Shown here piece by piece: positions 29,521-40,140 of a stretch of DNA of 64,000 nucleotides (its first letter is position 1; every line of letters starts with the position of its first letter). The notes under the pieces are model-generated. The model was not told the DNA's origin. It saw only the letters and a program-made list of their open reading frames with translations, and ran no database searches. The DNA is taken from the NCBI GenBank assembly GCA_022009795.1, contig CP091724.1, forward strand, positions 744,001 to 808,000, given 5' to 3'. Both the position numbers and the translations under genes were made by a program. This DNA is from Anaerotruncus sp. GTDB lineage: Bacteria > Bacillota > Clostridia > Oscillospirales > Acutalibacteraceae.

Positions 29521-31148
29521 ACTTCACCTTCTTTAACTGCTCCATAATCTCTATTTTCAGTTTGTCGCCCTCTGTGAAATACTCCTGCAACTTGTCTGCA
29601 TATGCTAACATACGAGCATTAAATTCGTCCTGAGATAATTCCACATACTCAATTTTCACATCAAAATACTGTCCGGCAGAAAGGGAATACTTCTTTTCCT
29701 TGATTTCATCATAAGTGACTGCAACAGAGAAATCATCAACAGCTTCTTTATTAAGAAAAGTATCTACGATTTTATCAATTTCAAAATCACGAAGTCTGCG
29801 TTTCTGATTGTTTCCGTCTTTGTATTCCTCTCCAAGTTTTGAAGCGTCTATTAGGACAACCTTATCTGTTTTTCTTGAATTATCGAAAAATAGTACCGAT
29901 ACGTTTGTTCCTGTATTAGCAAATACATTAGATGGCATGCTGATTGCACCATAAACAATATGATCTTCTGCCAATCTCTTTAACACTTTTTCCCTCAACG
30001 CCGGTTTTTAGCCGTTAAAAAAATCCCGTAGGAACTACAATTGCGCCTTTACCGTTCTTCTTTAAAGAATTAACAACATGCTGAATAAAACATGTGTAAA
30101 TTGCCATTTTTTCTTTTTTCTTCTTTGGAACTGACGGAACTCCTGCCCAAAAACGGGCCGGCATTGCCGCAATCTTTTCTCTGGTATCGGAAAAAAATCC
30201 ATTTTTAAACGGTGGGTTAGATACTACAAAGTCAAATTGTCTCAATCCTTCTCCATCATCAGATTTATGATAAGGCGATACTAAAGTATCTCCCTGAATA
30301 GCATGGTCAAGAGAAGACACCAATCCGTTAAGAATCAAATTCAACTTAAGCATCTTATTACTTCTCTGGGAAATATCCTGTGAAAAAATAGTGCATCTGT
30401 CTTCACCAATTTGATGTGCAAGTGCCATCAATAAAGTTCCTGTTCCGGCTGATGGATCATAACATTCAATACTATGAAGGTCTGCATTTTCACCAACAAG
30501 CAGTCTTGCCATAATCGTTGCTATTGCATGCGGAGTATAATATTCGGCATACTTGCCACCGCCTGCTGTATTGTAGTCTTTGATTAAATACTCAAATACT
30601 GCTGCAAAAAAGTCATAATGCTCCTCAAATGCTTCTTCAAAAGAGAAATTAACCAATTTATCAACAAGTGCTCTTGCAAAAGGTGCCCTCTGAGCATCAT
30701 CTGTAACATACTGTGTCAATTTTTTTCGAACAGTGGAATTTTTTTGTATTCTGTGTGGTCTGAGTTGAAAAGATTTCGCTGTTTAAATCGGCAATATCTA
30801 CCATAGTACTATCAAAGATTATATCGAAATCGCCCTTGGTCTGCTGATTCCATAAGAATGAAATCAAATGTTCTGGTTTAAGCCTAGGAATATCTGGCGA
30901 CATCTCATCAAACATATCAAGTTTGTCATCCTCAGACATTTCCATATAGGCAACATCCCATTTTTTTCAGCTTCTGCCAACTTGGGATTTATCTTCTTGA
31001 CTTCATAGCCAAACTTATCATTCAGAAATTTGTATAGGAACACCTGAGTAATAATTTTATATTCGTTACCGTCGTTTCCCATACCATAGGTCTGACAAGT
31101 TGATTTCAGTGCATCAATGAGTGCCACTGTTTTTTCTTTTATGTTCAT
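29513..31148 (-). CDS. hsdM: Type I restriction-modification methyltransferase HsdM (frameshifted)
   Basis: N6-adenine methyltransferase subunit. Start MNIKEKTVALIDALKSTCQT with AAGGAG upstream. The N-terminal helical domain (FLYKFLNDKFGYEVKKINPK) is followed by the SAM-binding motif DPSAGTGTLLMALAHQIG and the catalytic motif IV NPPF in FDFVVSNPPFKNGFF. The C-terminus reads ISMPSNVFANTGTNVSVLFF and ends EQLKKVKYE. T/A runs at about 30961, 30721 and 30010 split it. About 540 residues after merging. It is 21 bases downstream of hsdR. Confidence 0.95.
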
Positions 31149-31169
31149 TGCGTTGTCTCCTTATTATCT

Positions 31170-34100
31170 TTAGGCTGCTGAGTATGTTGCATTGTACTGT
31201 TCTAAATATTGTCTGGCAATTCTAGACTGTATAAATTTTTCTGTCTTCACGAGCACTCGAAACACCGACATTGTCCATTCCGATTTTAATCTGTTGCATA
31301 ACCGTTTGTTCAAAGTATGCGTCTTTTTTTAAGATATCGTTTTTATCATAAACTTTCTGGTCAATGTCGCTTTTAATCGACATCAATACATCCATAATTG
31401 TTTCATCATAAGTTGACACTAACGGTTGCTTTCCTAGCTTAACTCTTTCTTGATTCTCTTCTCGAATACGCTTATGTACTCTTGCAAATTTAGCATCGCC
31501 CTTATATTTATGTACAAGTACCGAATTTCTCTTTTTCAATTCATCCAGCTTTTTCAGTACCTCATCTAATGCTTTTGAATGCTCAGTAAACTCATCAATG
31601 CTATTGATAACAAACCCGTGTTCTTTGAATCTTTGCATAAAAGCTTCTCTTAACGTGATGAATTCCGGGTCATCTTGGTCTATATTCTTTGTAAATGCCT
31701 GAATAGTTTTTGACCATTTTTCCTGAAGTTCAACACCACCGGCAATCAATTTCATCTCTTCTTCACCAATTTTACTAAAATTGAAAGTTATATCCTCCAT
31801 TGCCTCATTGACAAGCTGCTTGGTAGCATCATCTTCTTCAAAGGCTTCCTTTTGGTTGATATTGTCAATATGATGTTGTACTTCAGAAATCATCTCAGGT
31901 AACTTTGTAATCTCAAGTCGTGCAAATGCCTCTTTCAATTCATCATCGCCAAAGGTTCTAACCACATTACAGCAATCTCGTGCTTCAATCAAAATTTTGC
32001 GAAGTTTCAATAACTCTGTTTTGTCTTCTATAGTTGATATTTCAGAACTAAATTCCTCCAAGTTATCAGTTGTATAATTAAACAATACTTGCATAACTTC
32101 TCTCATCTGATGAACAAGAGCTTCTGGATCTTCTATAACTTGTTGGAAAGTATCAGTCTCGTTGCCTTCTCCTGTTTCTACGGGGTCATTAAAACGATTC
32201 AACTCTCGCATATATGCTTCATTTGTCTGTTCAAAATTAGACTTAATATCAGCAAAGTCAATTATGTATCCATAACGATTATCTTTATAAGGTCTATTTA
32301 CACGAGTGATAGCCTGTAAAAGGTTATGATCTTTTAATTTTCTGCCAAAATAAAGTCTCTTGAGCCTCGGTGCATCAAATCCTGTGAGTAACATATTATA
32401 GACGATCAGAATATCAATAGTCATATTCTTTTTGAAATCTTTTAATAATCTGCTTTCTTGTTTCCTTTATCATCACTATCATGCAGTATAAGTCCTACTT
32501 TAAAGCAGCTTTGATTTGAAGAAGTTTTGTTAAGTTCTGTTTGCACCTCATCAAAATAGGCGAAAAGTTTTTTCTTGCCTGTTCACTTGTTTCGCAGATA
32601 ACCATTCCGCCGAGAGTATTATCCCCCTTAATCATCCGGAACTGCTTTATATCTGTTATGATATAGCGCAACAGTTCTTTTACATAACTGTCATGCTCGA
32701 TAATTTGGCTTTTCTTGATATCCTTTTTCTCAACAAGAGTTTCTAACTTCTCATAAATCTGTGAAAGTTTTTTTCCTTGTATGAAGTTTCAATATCTTCA
32801 CGTATAATCTTTAATGTATAACCATCTTGAATTGACTTATCATAATAGTATGTATGAAAGTATTCTCCGAATATTTTCCATGATGCACGCTCTTCTTTCA
32901 AAAGAGGTGTTCCCGTCAACGCAATCTTGATAGAATTCTCATCTGCATCAAATAAGTTCGCTAAAAAACTACCAGCAGGATTGTAACCACGGTGTGCTTC
33001 ATCAATAATGAATATTCTTTTGTAGATTAGTTGCATATGCATCTAATCTGACTTTTTTTCCTTATCCTCAGCAAATCGTTGAATGTTAACAACTGTTATT
33101 TCTGGTTTGCCGCTATTTCCTTCCATCGCTTGATTATTTCTAAACTGTTCCATCAATTCAGTTCTGGAATTTGCCGTCTTAACCTCAAGACCACGAGCTT
33201 CAAATTCCTGAGTAGCCTGTTCCAAAAGGTCAAGTCTATCTACAATAAAATAGAACTTTGCCACCTTGTTCTGTTTAGCATAAAAGTCCGTCAGAACATA
33301 TGTCAAATAGTAGGAAAGAGCTGTTTTTCCGCTACCCTGTGTATGCCAAATTACACCAGATTTTTTTCCTTCACTAAGTTTCTGACGCACAGCCAATGCC
33401 GCAAACATTTGCTGATAGCGCATAATATGTTTTTGATCAGTAAACTCGATCTTTCCATCGACTTCCTTTTCATTCTTCACATATGCTATACCATACTTGA
33501 TTATAAAAAGTAATCTTTCCGGACTGCACATTGAAGTCAGCATTCGGTTTGTTGGTGTATTCTTTTTTAGATTGGTTTGATACTCAGGGGCATGATGGAT
33601 AACCTGACAGTTAAAATCAGTCAAAATTTTTCTTTCTACATCAGGAGATACTTCCTTATACGGATACGATTTATGGTATGGTGCTATAGCCTCGCCTTTT
33701 GGATTTTCTTCTCTAAAACAGTTAAAAAGGAGCTTCCGTCTTTGATGCAGTACAATAAAAAGCACCTTGAATAGGAACAATTCCTCCCATTGCGTCATAT
33801 TCCATATTATTTGAAAACAACATCAGTTGAGTAATGTTAATAAACCTACGGAATTTTTTTATTTGGAAAGCGCTGCCTATTCATTCGCTTACTCTCAGCA
33901 ACCATTCCACCTCTATTGTTTGGTTTTTCACTTCAATAAAAGCTATCGGCAGACCATTAACAAACAAAGTAATATCCGGTCTGAATTCATCTTGACCATT
34001 TTTGCATGTGAATTCAGCTGTGAAATGATAATCGTTCATATTTAAATCTTCAAAATCAATAAGTTTGACTGGAGATACACTTGTCAGACGAGTGTAAAAA

Positions 34101-34368
34101 GCACGTCCCAAATCATCATTGTCCAGTTCCTGGCGTATCTCTCTAAGAACCTGCATTGCTTCGCCAGCTCGTTCTGGATTTAATTGAGCAAATTTCTTTT
34201 TGAAAACATCAATAAGAATATTAGTATCCGGGTCGTAAATTGTTCCAGCCATTTCTTCTGATATTTTTTTCCGAAGTATGTGTATCCAAGTCGTGTCAGA
34301 TGAACCATAGCCGGCATTTGAACACGGGTAGCTTCATTAAACATATTACGTTTATTGTTAACTTTCAT
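31170..34368 (-). CDS. hsdR: Type I restriction endonuclease HsdR (frameshifted)
   Basis: Large motor/nuclease subunit. N-terminal PD-(D/E)XK nuclease: FRPDITLFVNGLPIAFIEVK. Superfamily 2 motor: Walker A GVIWHTQGSGKTALSYYL, DEAH box IIDEAHRGYNPAGSF, motif III ALTGTPL, motif V MLLTGFDAPRLKRLY and motif VI LLQAITRVNRPY. The C-terminal helical region, after correcting a run at 31241, ends FIQSRIARQYLEQYNATYS and TAA at 31170-31172. Breaks are at about 34265, 33850, 33050, 32770 and 32440-32580. AGGAGG precedes ATG 34368. First gene of the operon hsdR-hsdM-small protein-hsdS. Confidence 0.95.
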
Positions 34369-34838
34369 TTTTTTAACCTCCTACAAATAACGCAATGATT
34401 AAATATTGCTTTTTAAACTTGCATTTAATAATAGGCATAATTATACAAATACAAGTATATCATATTTTAACAACCAATACAAACTTTTTTTGTTAATTGT
34501 ACAAATAATGGTATAGGAAATGAATCCTCATCTATAAAACGATGAGGATTTTTTTGTTTTTTTCTAAAAATAATTTGTAAATTTTTTTCTAAAAACACAT
34601 CAACAAAAACTCGAATTTTTTTCTCTGTATTATAGAGGGGTATTTTTTTCTGTGGTGAAATTAAATGTAAACAAGATGTAAAGAATTTTTGAAAAAAACA
34701 CCCGAACAAAAATTGAGATTTTTTTCTCCGTATAGTAGAGGGATTTTTTTCACGAGTGAATTTTTGCTTTCAAATTTACTTATGCTTTTTTCTTTTTGAA
34801 AAAAGTATCTCTCGAATAATACGAAAGGAGGCAGCGCA
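34369..34838. other. Divergent intergenic region with terminator-like hairpin and ~100-bp imperfect tandem repeat
   Basis: Separates minus-strand hsdR from plus-strand xis. AATCCTCATC (34523-34532) pairs with GATGAGGATT (34541-34550) and is followed by T's. Two imperfect direct repeats follow at 34589-34659 and 34689-34760, sharing CAAAAA-TTTTTTTCTC-GTAT-ATAGAGGG-ATTTTTTTC-GTGAA in order. No gene is seen; it may carry promoters or binding sites for element-encoded regulators. Confidence 0.5.
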
Positions 34839-35035
34839 ATGAAAGAAAGCTATAAAAGTTTTTGATGAGCTACCGATGATGATATCGGTGTCGCAGGTTG
34901 CAAAGGTACTTGGAATATCTCGCACAAGGTCGTACGAGCTTGTCAATGAAAAAGGTTTTCCGAAAATAAAAATCGGCACAAGAATTGTTGTACCGAAAGA
35001 TGAATTCAGGTTGTGGATTCAAAAAAACAAATTAA
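34839..35035 (+). CDS. xis: Excisionase-like HTH protein (frameshifted)
   Basis: AAGGAGG lies directly upstream of ATG 34839. Shortening the T run at about 34859 gives MKESYKSFDELPMMISVSQV, then the MerR/AlpA-type winged HTH VAKVLGISRTRSYELVNEKG and FPKIKIGTRIVVPKDEFRLW. Shortening the A run at 35021-35027 creates a stop at 35033-35035, separating it from the next gene, with which it is otherwise artificially fused. About 65 residues, the usual size of excisionases next to Tn916-like integrases, which bias recombination toward excision. Confidence 0.75.
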
Positions 35036-35052
35036 GAAAGGATAAAAAAATT

Positions 35053-35352
35053 ATGTACGCAAACAAAAAAATTACAAAAACCGACGGCAAGGTTTACTAC
35101 ATGCCGAACAAAATCTTTGATGAAAACTTTTCGCCGCACGAATTTATGATTTACCGTTTTCTTGTTTCGGTTGGCGACAGCAAAGGCGTAAGTTTTTGGT
35201 CTGTTCCGAAGATGGCGAAGAAGTGTAATATGTGTCCGACCACTTGCAGGAACACGCTCAAGTCGCTCGAAGAAAAAGGGTACATAGATATTACTCAAAG
35301 ATTTTTTGAAAACGCACAACAAAGTAATATCTACACAGTTCATCAAATATAG
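35053..35352 (+). CDS. Winged-helix DNA-binding protein of the integrated element
   Basis: 100 residues, MYANKKITKTDGKVYYMPNK, with a replication-initiator/DnaD-like HTH region: FSPHEFMIYRFLVSVGDSKG, SVPKMAKKCNMCPTTCRNTL and KSLEEKGYIDITQRF. AGAAAGGA stands about 10 bases before ATG 35053, supporting an independent start rather than fusion to the excisionase. Proteins of this kind accompany integrases on conjugative and mobilisable elements in Clostridia; the exact role is unknown. Confidence 0.7.
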   Translation: MYANKKITKTDGKVYYMPNKIFDENFSPHEFMIYRFLVSVGDSKGVSFWSVPKMAKKCNMCPTTCRNTLKSLEEKGYIDITQRFFENAQQSNIYTVHQI

Positions 35353-35907
35353 TGTACCCCACTGTAAGAGCTGATGACAAATAATCTAAAAAGCCTAAGT
35401 TTGAAAAAATGGCGGTTTTTATTTTGCATTATTTGAATTGATTTTTGATGCGGTTTCGGATGAAATCTGCGGCTTTTGAGTGGGTTTTGGAGCGAAATTC
35501 AAGCCGTCGATTTTTAAAGCAGGATAAAGGGGTATGATTTTTCGAGCATTGAAATGCCCGAAAACGCCGTCCGGCAAAGCCTGTCGGCTTTTCGATTCGT
35601 AATACTTTTTGAGTATGATTTCAAATTCGTATGCAGTAAGGGGCTTTTTTCGCAGAAAATCAAGGCTTTTGCGTATTCACTTGAGTGTTGCGGTATGATG
35701 ATTGAAAATCAAGAAATTTGAGCAACGCTGTAAGCAAAAATTGACGAGTTCAATCTAAAATAGAGTAACTCGTCGGACTAAAACTAAAAACGGCTTGCGG
35801 GCGATTTGTGACGGCTTTTTGAAGCAAAAGGAAGTGATTGATATACAATCTTTGGTCTGGATATTGAAAAAGCTTTGTGATATTGTGTGTGCGAAAGGAG
35901 TGATAAA
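35353..35907. other. Non-coding or decayed stretch between element HTH gene and integrase
   Basis: No frame longer than about 60 codons has coding character on either strand. A short plus-strand open stretch just before the integrase reads LKQKEVIDIQSLVWILKKLC but has no clear start. GAAAGGAG at 35893-35900 is the integrase ribosome site. It may be a decayed mobilisation gene. Confidence 0.4.
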
Positions 35908-37123
35908 ATGCAAAAACAACTGCTGACAAACGGCAACGCATTCAAACGAACAGACGGCAGATGGGGTGGCGTGGTTTGGTACAAAGATGAGAAAGGCGAA
36001 AGAAAACGCAAGAGCTTTTCCGGCACCACCAAAGCCGAAGTCAACAAGAAAATGACGGACTACATAACCAAGTTCGAAGAAGAAATCATTGACGCCATTG
36101 AGGGTAACAAGACTGTAAAAAGACAGCCTGTTAAATTACCTACAAGTGTTTAAGTACCCGAATGTTGAGCGAGTAACCTATGACCGTAACGAGCAGATTT
36201 ATAAAAATCAAATCGTCCCTTACATGGGCAAACTCATTGTATCTAACATAACAGGTGCTGACATTAAGAGGTTGATTAGCACGCTAACCGACAAGGGATA
36301 TTCATTCTCAACAGTCAAGCAAACATACAATCTGCTCAATGAATACTTCGATTATCTTATGCGTGAAGAATTCATAAAAAAGAATCCGATGAACGCTGTT
36401 CCGACGATAAAAAAATCAAATTATCTTGCAAAGCAAAACAAAGAAGTGCTTCCCGTATGCGAAACGATAACCGTATTCACCGATGAGGAAATTGAAAAAT
36501 TCAAAGCGGAAGCATACAAGAAGTACCCTTCAGGCAAGCCGAAACACAATCAAGCATCAGCATATATTCTTATGCTGAACACGGGACTGAGAACCGCTGA
36601 AGCGTTAGGTTTAATCAACAGTGACATAGACCTTGAAAAGAAAGTGATGCACATACAAAGAGGTGTTAAAGAAGCACAAAAGCGTGACGGAACAGAGAGA
36701 AAAAGCGGACGAGAAATCGTAGTTGGCAAGCTGAAAACCGCATCAAGCAAGCGTATCGTACCTTTAGACGAAACGGCAATACAAGCGATAATTGAATTAC
36801 GAAACGAGCGATATTTCGGTGAGGACGCACCGTTGATACCCGATGCAGATGGAAACTTTACAAGACCGTTAAACTTAAGAAAACGGTTTTATTCCATACT
36901 CGATGCGGCAGGAATCAAGAAAAAAGGCTTACACAGTCTGCGCCATACCTTCGCAACAAAGCTTGTAACAGGAGTGCGAGCTGAGGACGGAACGATCAAA
37001 GCATTAACACCGAGGCAGGTGGCAGACTTACTCGGACACACAACTTCGGAGATAACCGAATTGTATTATGTCAAGCGAAACACGGATATGCTGATGGGTG
37101 TTACAAACGGATTTGAATTGTGA
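35908..37123 (+). CDS. int: Tyrosine integrase of a Tn916/phage-like element (one frameshift)
   Basis: About 405 residues. GAAAGGAG precedes ATG 35908. N-terminal AP2-like arm-binding domain (KRTDGRWGGVVWYKDEKGER, KSFSGTTKAEVNKKM), SAM-like domain (VPYMGKLIVSNITGADIKRL), catalytic domain with Arg in MLNTGLRTAEALGL, HxxR in LHSLRHTFATKL, His in LLGHTTSEITELYY and the nucleophile Tyr in that last motif. One extra A at about 36116-36120 breaks the frame (VKDSLLNYLQVFKYPN after repair). Directly downstream lie two terminators and a copy of the tRNA-Trp 3' end, so this enzyme probably recombines at that tRNA. Confidence 0.93.
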
Positions 37124-37209
37124 TTGATGCTTTTTTGATGATGTACCAAACGGATTGGGTGGATTGTGTGGCACAAAGTGAACAAAAAAACGGTGTGAAA
37201 ATGAAAAAG

Positions 37210-37235
37210 CGGCGTACGGAAAAGACCGTGCGCCG
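37210..37235 (+). terminator. Hairpin downstream of the integrase
   Basis: CGGCGTACGG (37210-37219) pairs with CCGTGCGCCG (37226-37235), one G-T pair; TAGTTTT follows. Confidence 0.6.
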
Positions 37236-37296
37236 TAGTTTTATCTATGTGGGAAAAGTAAGTAGAATCGCCGTAAATAGCCGTAAATAAAGGAAA

Positions 37297-37324
37297 AAAG
37301 CACCGAAAAATCGGTGCTTTTTTT
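37297..37324 (+). terminator. Terminator adjacent to the duplicated att site
   Basis: AAAGCACCGA (37297-37306) pairs with TCGGTGCTTT (37311-37320), followed by T's up to the att-like repeat at 37325. Confidence 0.75.
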
Positions 37325-37345
37325 GCAGGGGCAGAAGGACTTGAA
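37325..37345. repeat. att-like duplicate of the tRNA-Trp 3' end
   Basis: 21 bases identical to 37542-37562, the 3' part of tRNA-Trp (acceptor 3' strand plus part of the T arm). It lies about 200 bases beyond the integrase stop. A partial tRNA duplication next to a tyrosine integrase is the usual footprint of site-specific integration. Confidence 0.75.
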
Positions 37346-37503
37346 GTTGCTTCGCAACCCCTCTTGCGGTGTCAAAAAAATATGGTGGTGTTACGCCATA
37401 TTTTTGACCGCTGCGCCATCCTCGCCTCGCTTCATCTGCCACCGGCAGCGCTCGGCGACGAAGCCCGGCACGCGCGTGCCTCGGACAAGTTTTGTCTAAC
37501 AAA
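37346..37503. other. Short spacer between att duplicate and tRNA terminator
   Basis: GC-richer than the element, with an ATATGGTGGTGTTACGCCAT inverted repeat near 37380. No gene is recognised. It may be a remnant of an older integration at the same tRNA, being bracketed by the two tRNA-Trp 3' copies. Confidence 0.4.
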
Positions 37504-37538
37504 AAAGAAACAGTCACCAAAACGGTGACTGTTTCTTT
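37504..37538 (-). terminator. Terminator of the tRNA-Met/tRNA-Trp transcript
   Basis: Perfect 15-bp stem (37504-37518 with 37524-37538), 5-nt loop, A run on plus and therefore T run on minus, immediately after the tRNA-Trp 3' end. Confidence 0.85.
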
Positions 37539-37539
37539 T

Positions 37540-37617
37540 TGGCAGGGGCAGAAGGACTTGAACCCTCGGCACGCGGTTTTTGGAGACCGCTGCTCTACCA
37601 ACTGAGCTATACCCCCT
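37540..37617 (-). tRNA. tRNA-Trp (CCA), with two apparent single-base insertions
   Basis: Cloverleaf with anticodon CCA in GCGGTCTCCAAAA, T loop TTCAAGT, G73 and encoded CCA. As written it is 78 nt. The anticodon loop has 8 bases (CTCCAAAA) and the acceptor strand has five G's (AGGGGGTA) where AGGGGTA would pair perfectly with TGCCCCT. Removing one A and one G gives a standard 76-nt tRNA-Trp. Its 3' end is duplicated at 37325-37345. Confidence 0.95.
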
Positions 37618-37623
37618 ATGATT

Positions 37624-37700
37624 TGGTGGGCCATCAGGGACTCGAACCCCGGACCGACCGGTTATGAGCCGGGAGCTCTGACCAACTGAGCTAATGGCCC
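37624..37700 (-). tRNA. tRNA-Met (CAT anticodon)
   Basis: 77-nt cloverleaf: acceptor GGGCCAT/ATGGCCC, D arm GCTC/GAGC, anticodon loop CTCATAA, T loop TTCGAGT, encoded CCA. G1-C72 pairing argues against initiator tRNA. Elongator Met is most likely; a lysidine-modified Ile tRNA cannot be excluded. It lies 6 bases upstream of tRNA-Trp in one transcript. Confidence 0.93.
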
Positions 37701-37828
37701 AAATCGTTGCTTTGATATAATACCACCGTTGGGGCTTTAAGTCAATACTTAATTAAAAATAATCAAAAAAATATGGGCGGGAAGCCGAAAGCACAGTAAC
37801 AGGCCGCCCGCCTATATTATTTATTATC

Positions 37829-38525
37829 TTACGAAAATTATTGACGCTGCAATAAGATACTGCGCGGCATAATAAAGCAGATGGTTTACGAAAAGATGAA
37901 TCGGTTTATCCCAATTTCTGCCGAAATAAGTGAAATTAAGAACGGCATCCGAAAGCAGAAACGAAACCGCGCCGGCAGCCATTATAATCATCGACTTTTT
38001 CATGAGTTACAAACGCTGCCAAAATTGATGTTATTGCAGTTAAGGACAAAAAGACCGTGTAAGCAAAAACAACCTTTCTGTATTTGCCGTAATGCACCTT
38101 CATAATATTGGCAGAGAAAACAGTTGCACTTGCGACACCCACGGAGACTGCAAGGCAAATGAGCACCCACCACCATTTGAATCTGACATGCCAAATAACG
38201 GCGGCATTATAGAAAATATGCCCAATCAGGAAAAACAGAAATCCGGCTTTAAGATACTCGTTTGCATCCTGATGATAAATGCATTTCAAATCAAGCGCAA
38301 TATCGCCGCAAAGGCCGAGCGCGCCGCCCATCATAAGGAACGCGCCATAAACCGGAAATTCGGGATTTTCAATAAAAGCAAACGCCATAGTGAGCAAATA
38401 GCACAGGCTTGACGCCGTTTTAAAAAAGAGGTTTTTGATATTTGAGCCCTTTGCCCTGAAAACAACACAAAAATATCGTTGAAACAATAAGCCCCTGCTG
38501 CCAGGGAAACATAATAATACGGCAT
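37829..38525 (-). CDS. YhhN-family membrane protein (lysoplasmalogenase-like), frameshifted
   Basis: About 230 residues with eight or so hydrophobic helices. The start MPYYYVSLAAGAYCFNDIFV follows AGGAGG. Family signatures are GDIALDLKCIYH and FLIGHIFYNAAVIWHV, and the C-terminal end reads LNFTYFGRNWDKPIHLFVNH. YhhN/TMEM86 proteins hydrolyse lysoplasmalogen vinyl ether bonds in animals; the bacterial role is less certain. Run-length breaks lie at about 38457 and 38005. It is 34 bases after the MATE gene on the same strand. Confidence 0.8.
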
Positions 38526-38559
38526 GGTATAACACCCTCCTGCTCATTATATTTTTATA

Positions 38560-39922
38560 TTATTTATATTCAATTAAGGATTTAAACATCCGCTTTTTTT
38601 CTTCAGATAAATAAAAAAATCAGCGGCAGATCGGCAAGAAGCCAAGCCGCCGGGCCTGCAAAGCAAACCGCAGCAAAGCCGAAATAAGGAGTCAACAAAA
38701 AAATGAAAACCAGCATTCTGCCCAAAAGCTCGCCCACGCCGGCAATTGCATTTGCATAAGTGAAGCCAAGCCCCTGAAGAGTATTTCTAAACACAAAGAG
38801 CAGCGATACGAGCGCATAGCAACCGCCGATAGTGTAAAGATATTGCTTTGCATACGAAATCATTTGCGCATCCGGGTTTGAAACAAACCAACGCACGGCA
38901 TAAGGCCCTGCAAAAATCAAAACCGCACTGCAAAACACGGATATCAGCAAATCCAAAATTAAAATTTTATTAACCGATTTAATTATTCTTTCATATTTAC
39001 CCGCGCCGTAGTTCTGCGAAACAAAGGTTGCATTTGCTACGCCGAGCCCGCTCATCGGAATATTCATAACCTGCTCAACCCTGCCGGCGGCAGTGAGCGC
39101 GGCAATGGCAGACGAGCCAAAGCCGTTTATTGCCGTTTGCAAAATCATTGAGCCGATTGATGTGATTGTGAATTGAAGCGACACGGGAATGCCAAGCTTC
39201 ATTTGCTCGGCAAAAAAATCTTTTTATTCGGCACAAGATCCGATTTTTTTATATTAAGCTCTTTTTTTCCTTTTTTCAGCACGAACACACCGGCAAAAAA
39301 ACACATGCCGCGAGATAAGAAATAACCGTTGCCAATGCCGCCCCGCGCACGCCGAGCCCGAGCTTGCCTACGAACAAAATATCAAGCGCCAAATTAACCA
39401 AAAACGCTTAAAATCAGGAAATAAAGCGGCCTTTTACTGTCGCCGAGGGAGCGCGCAATGCCAGTGAAATTATTAAACAGCATTTGAATGGGCACGCCGA
39501 AATAAAGAATATTTATATAATCCGCCGAAAGCTTTGAAAATATCATCCGGAGTGTTGATAAGGCGCAAAATCGGATTTGAAATTATATGCGCCACAACAA
39601 CAATTGAAATGCCGATAAGTAACGACAGCGTAATACTGTTGCCGGCATAATTATTCATTTTGCGATACTCACCCGCTCCGAATTTTTGAGCCACGGGGAT
39701 GGTGAAGCCGCTTGTGAGCCCAAGCGCCGTGCCGATGATAAAGCTGTTTATTGCGCCGATATTGCCAACCGCCGCAAGTGCCTGAGTGCCGACATATTGG
39801 CCGACTATTATATTATCAACAAAAATTATATGAATATTGAAGCAAATAACTTAGCATAATCGGCAGTGCAAAAAGCACAACAGATTTAACCGGATTACCG
39901 CTTAACAAATCGTTTTTTTCAT
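38560..39922 (-). CDS. MATE family efflux transporter (frameshifted)
   Basis: 12-helix Na+ or H+ driven drug/metabolite exporter. The corrected N-terminus reads MKNDLLSGNPVKSVVLFALP and DNIIVGQYVGTQALAAVGN (a MATE hallmark). The second half contains QFTITSIGSMILQTAINGFG, AALTAAGRVEQVMNIPMSGL and FVSQNYGAGKYERI. Breaks occur at about 39838-39910, 39690, 39525, 39405, 39290, 39215 and 38619, all in A/T runs or next to them. Length about 450 residues when merged, as usual for the family. Confidence 0.9.
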
Positions 39923-40140
39923 GAAAAACCTCGCATTTTTTTATTAATTATAACACTTACGAGGCAAAAAGTAAAGGCTCAATCCAATATATGCAAAAAA
40001 ACTTATTTAAGCCAACATTATTTATAGAGCATAATTTAAAAATATCTTTTTGTATAAAGATAAAATAGCATAATATAACAAAAAAAGTCAATCATTACAT
40101 AAATTTACACATTTTCCCTTTTTTTCGGCAAATGCTTGCA

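Noticed and set aside
37245..37634. 129-codon minus-strand frame
   Set aside because: It spans the tRNA-Trp gene, its terminator and the att repeat, so it is not coding.
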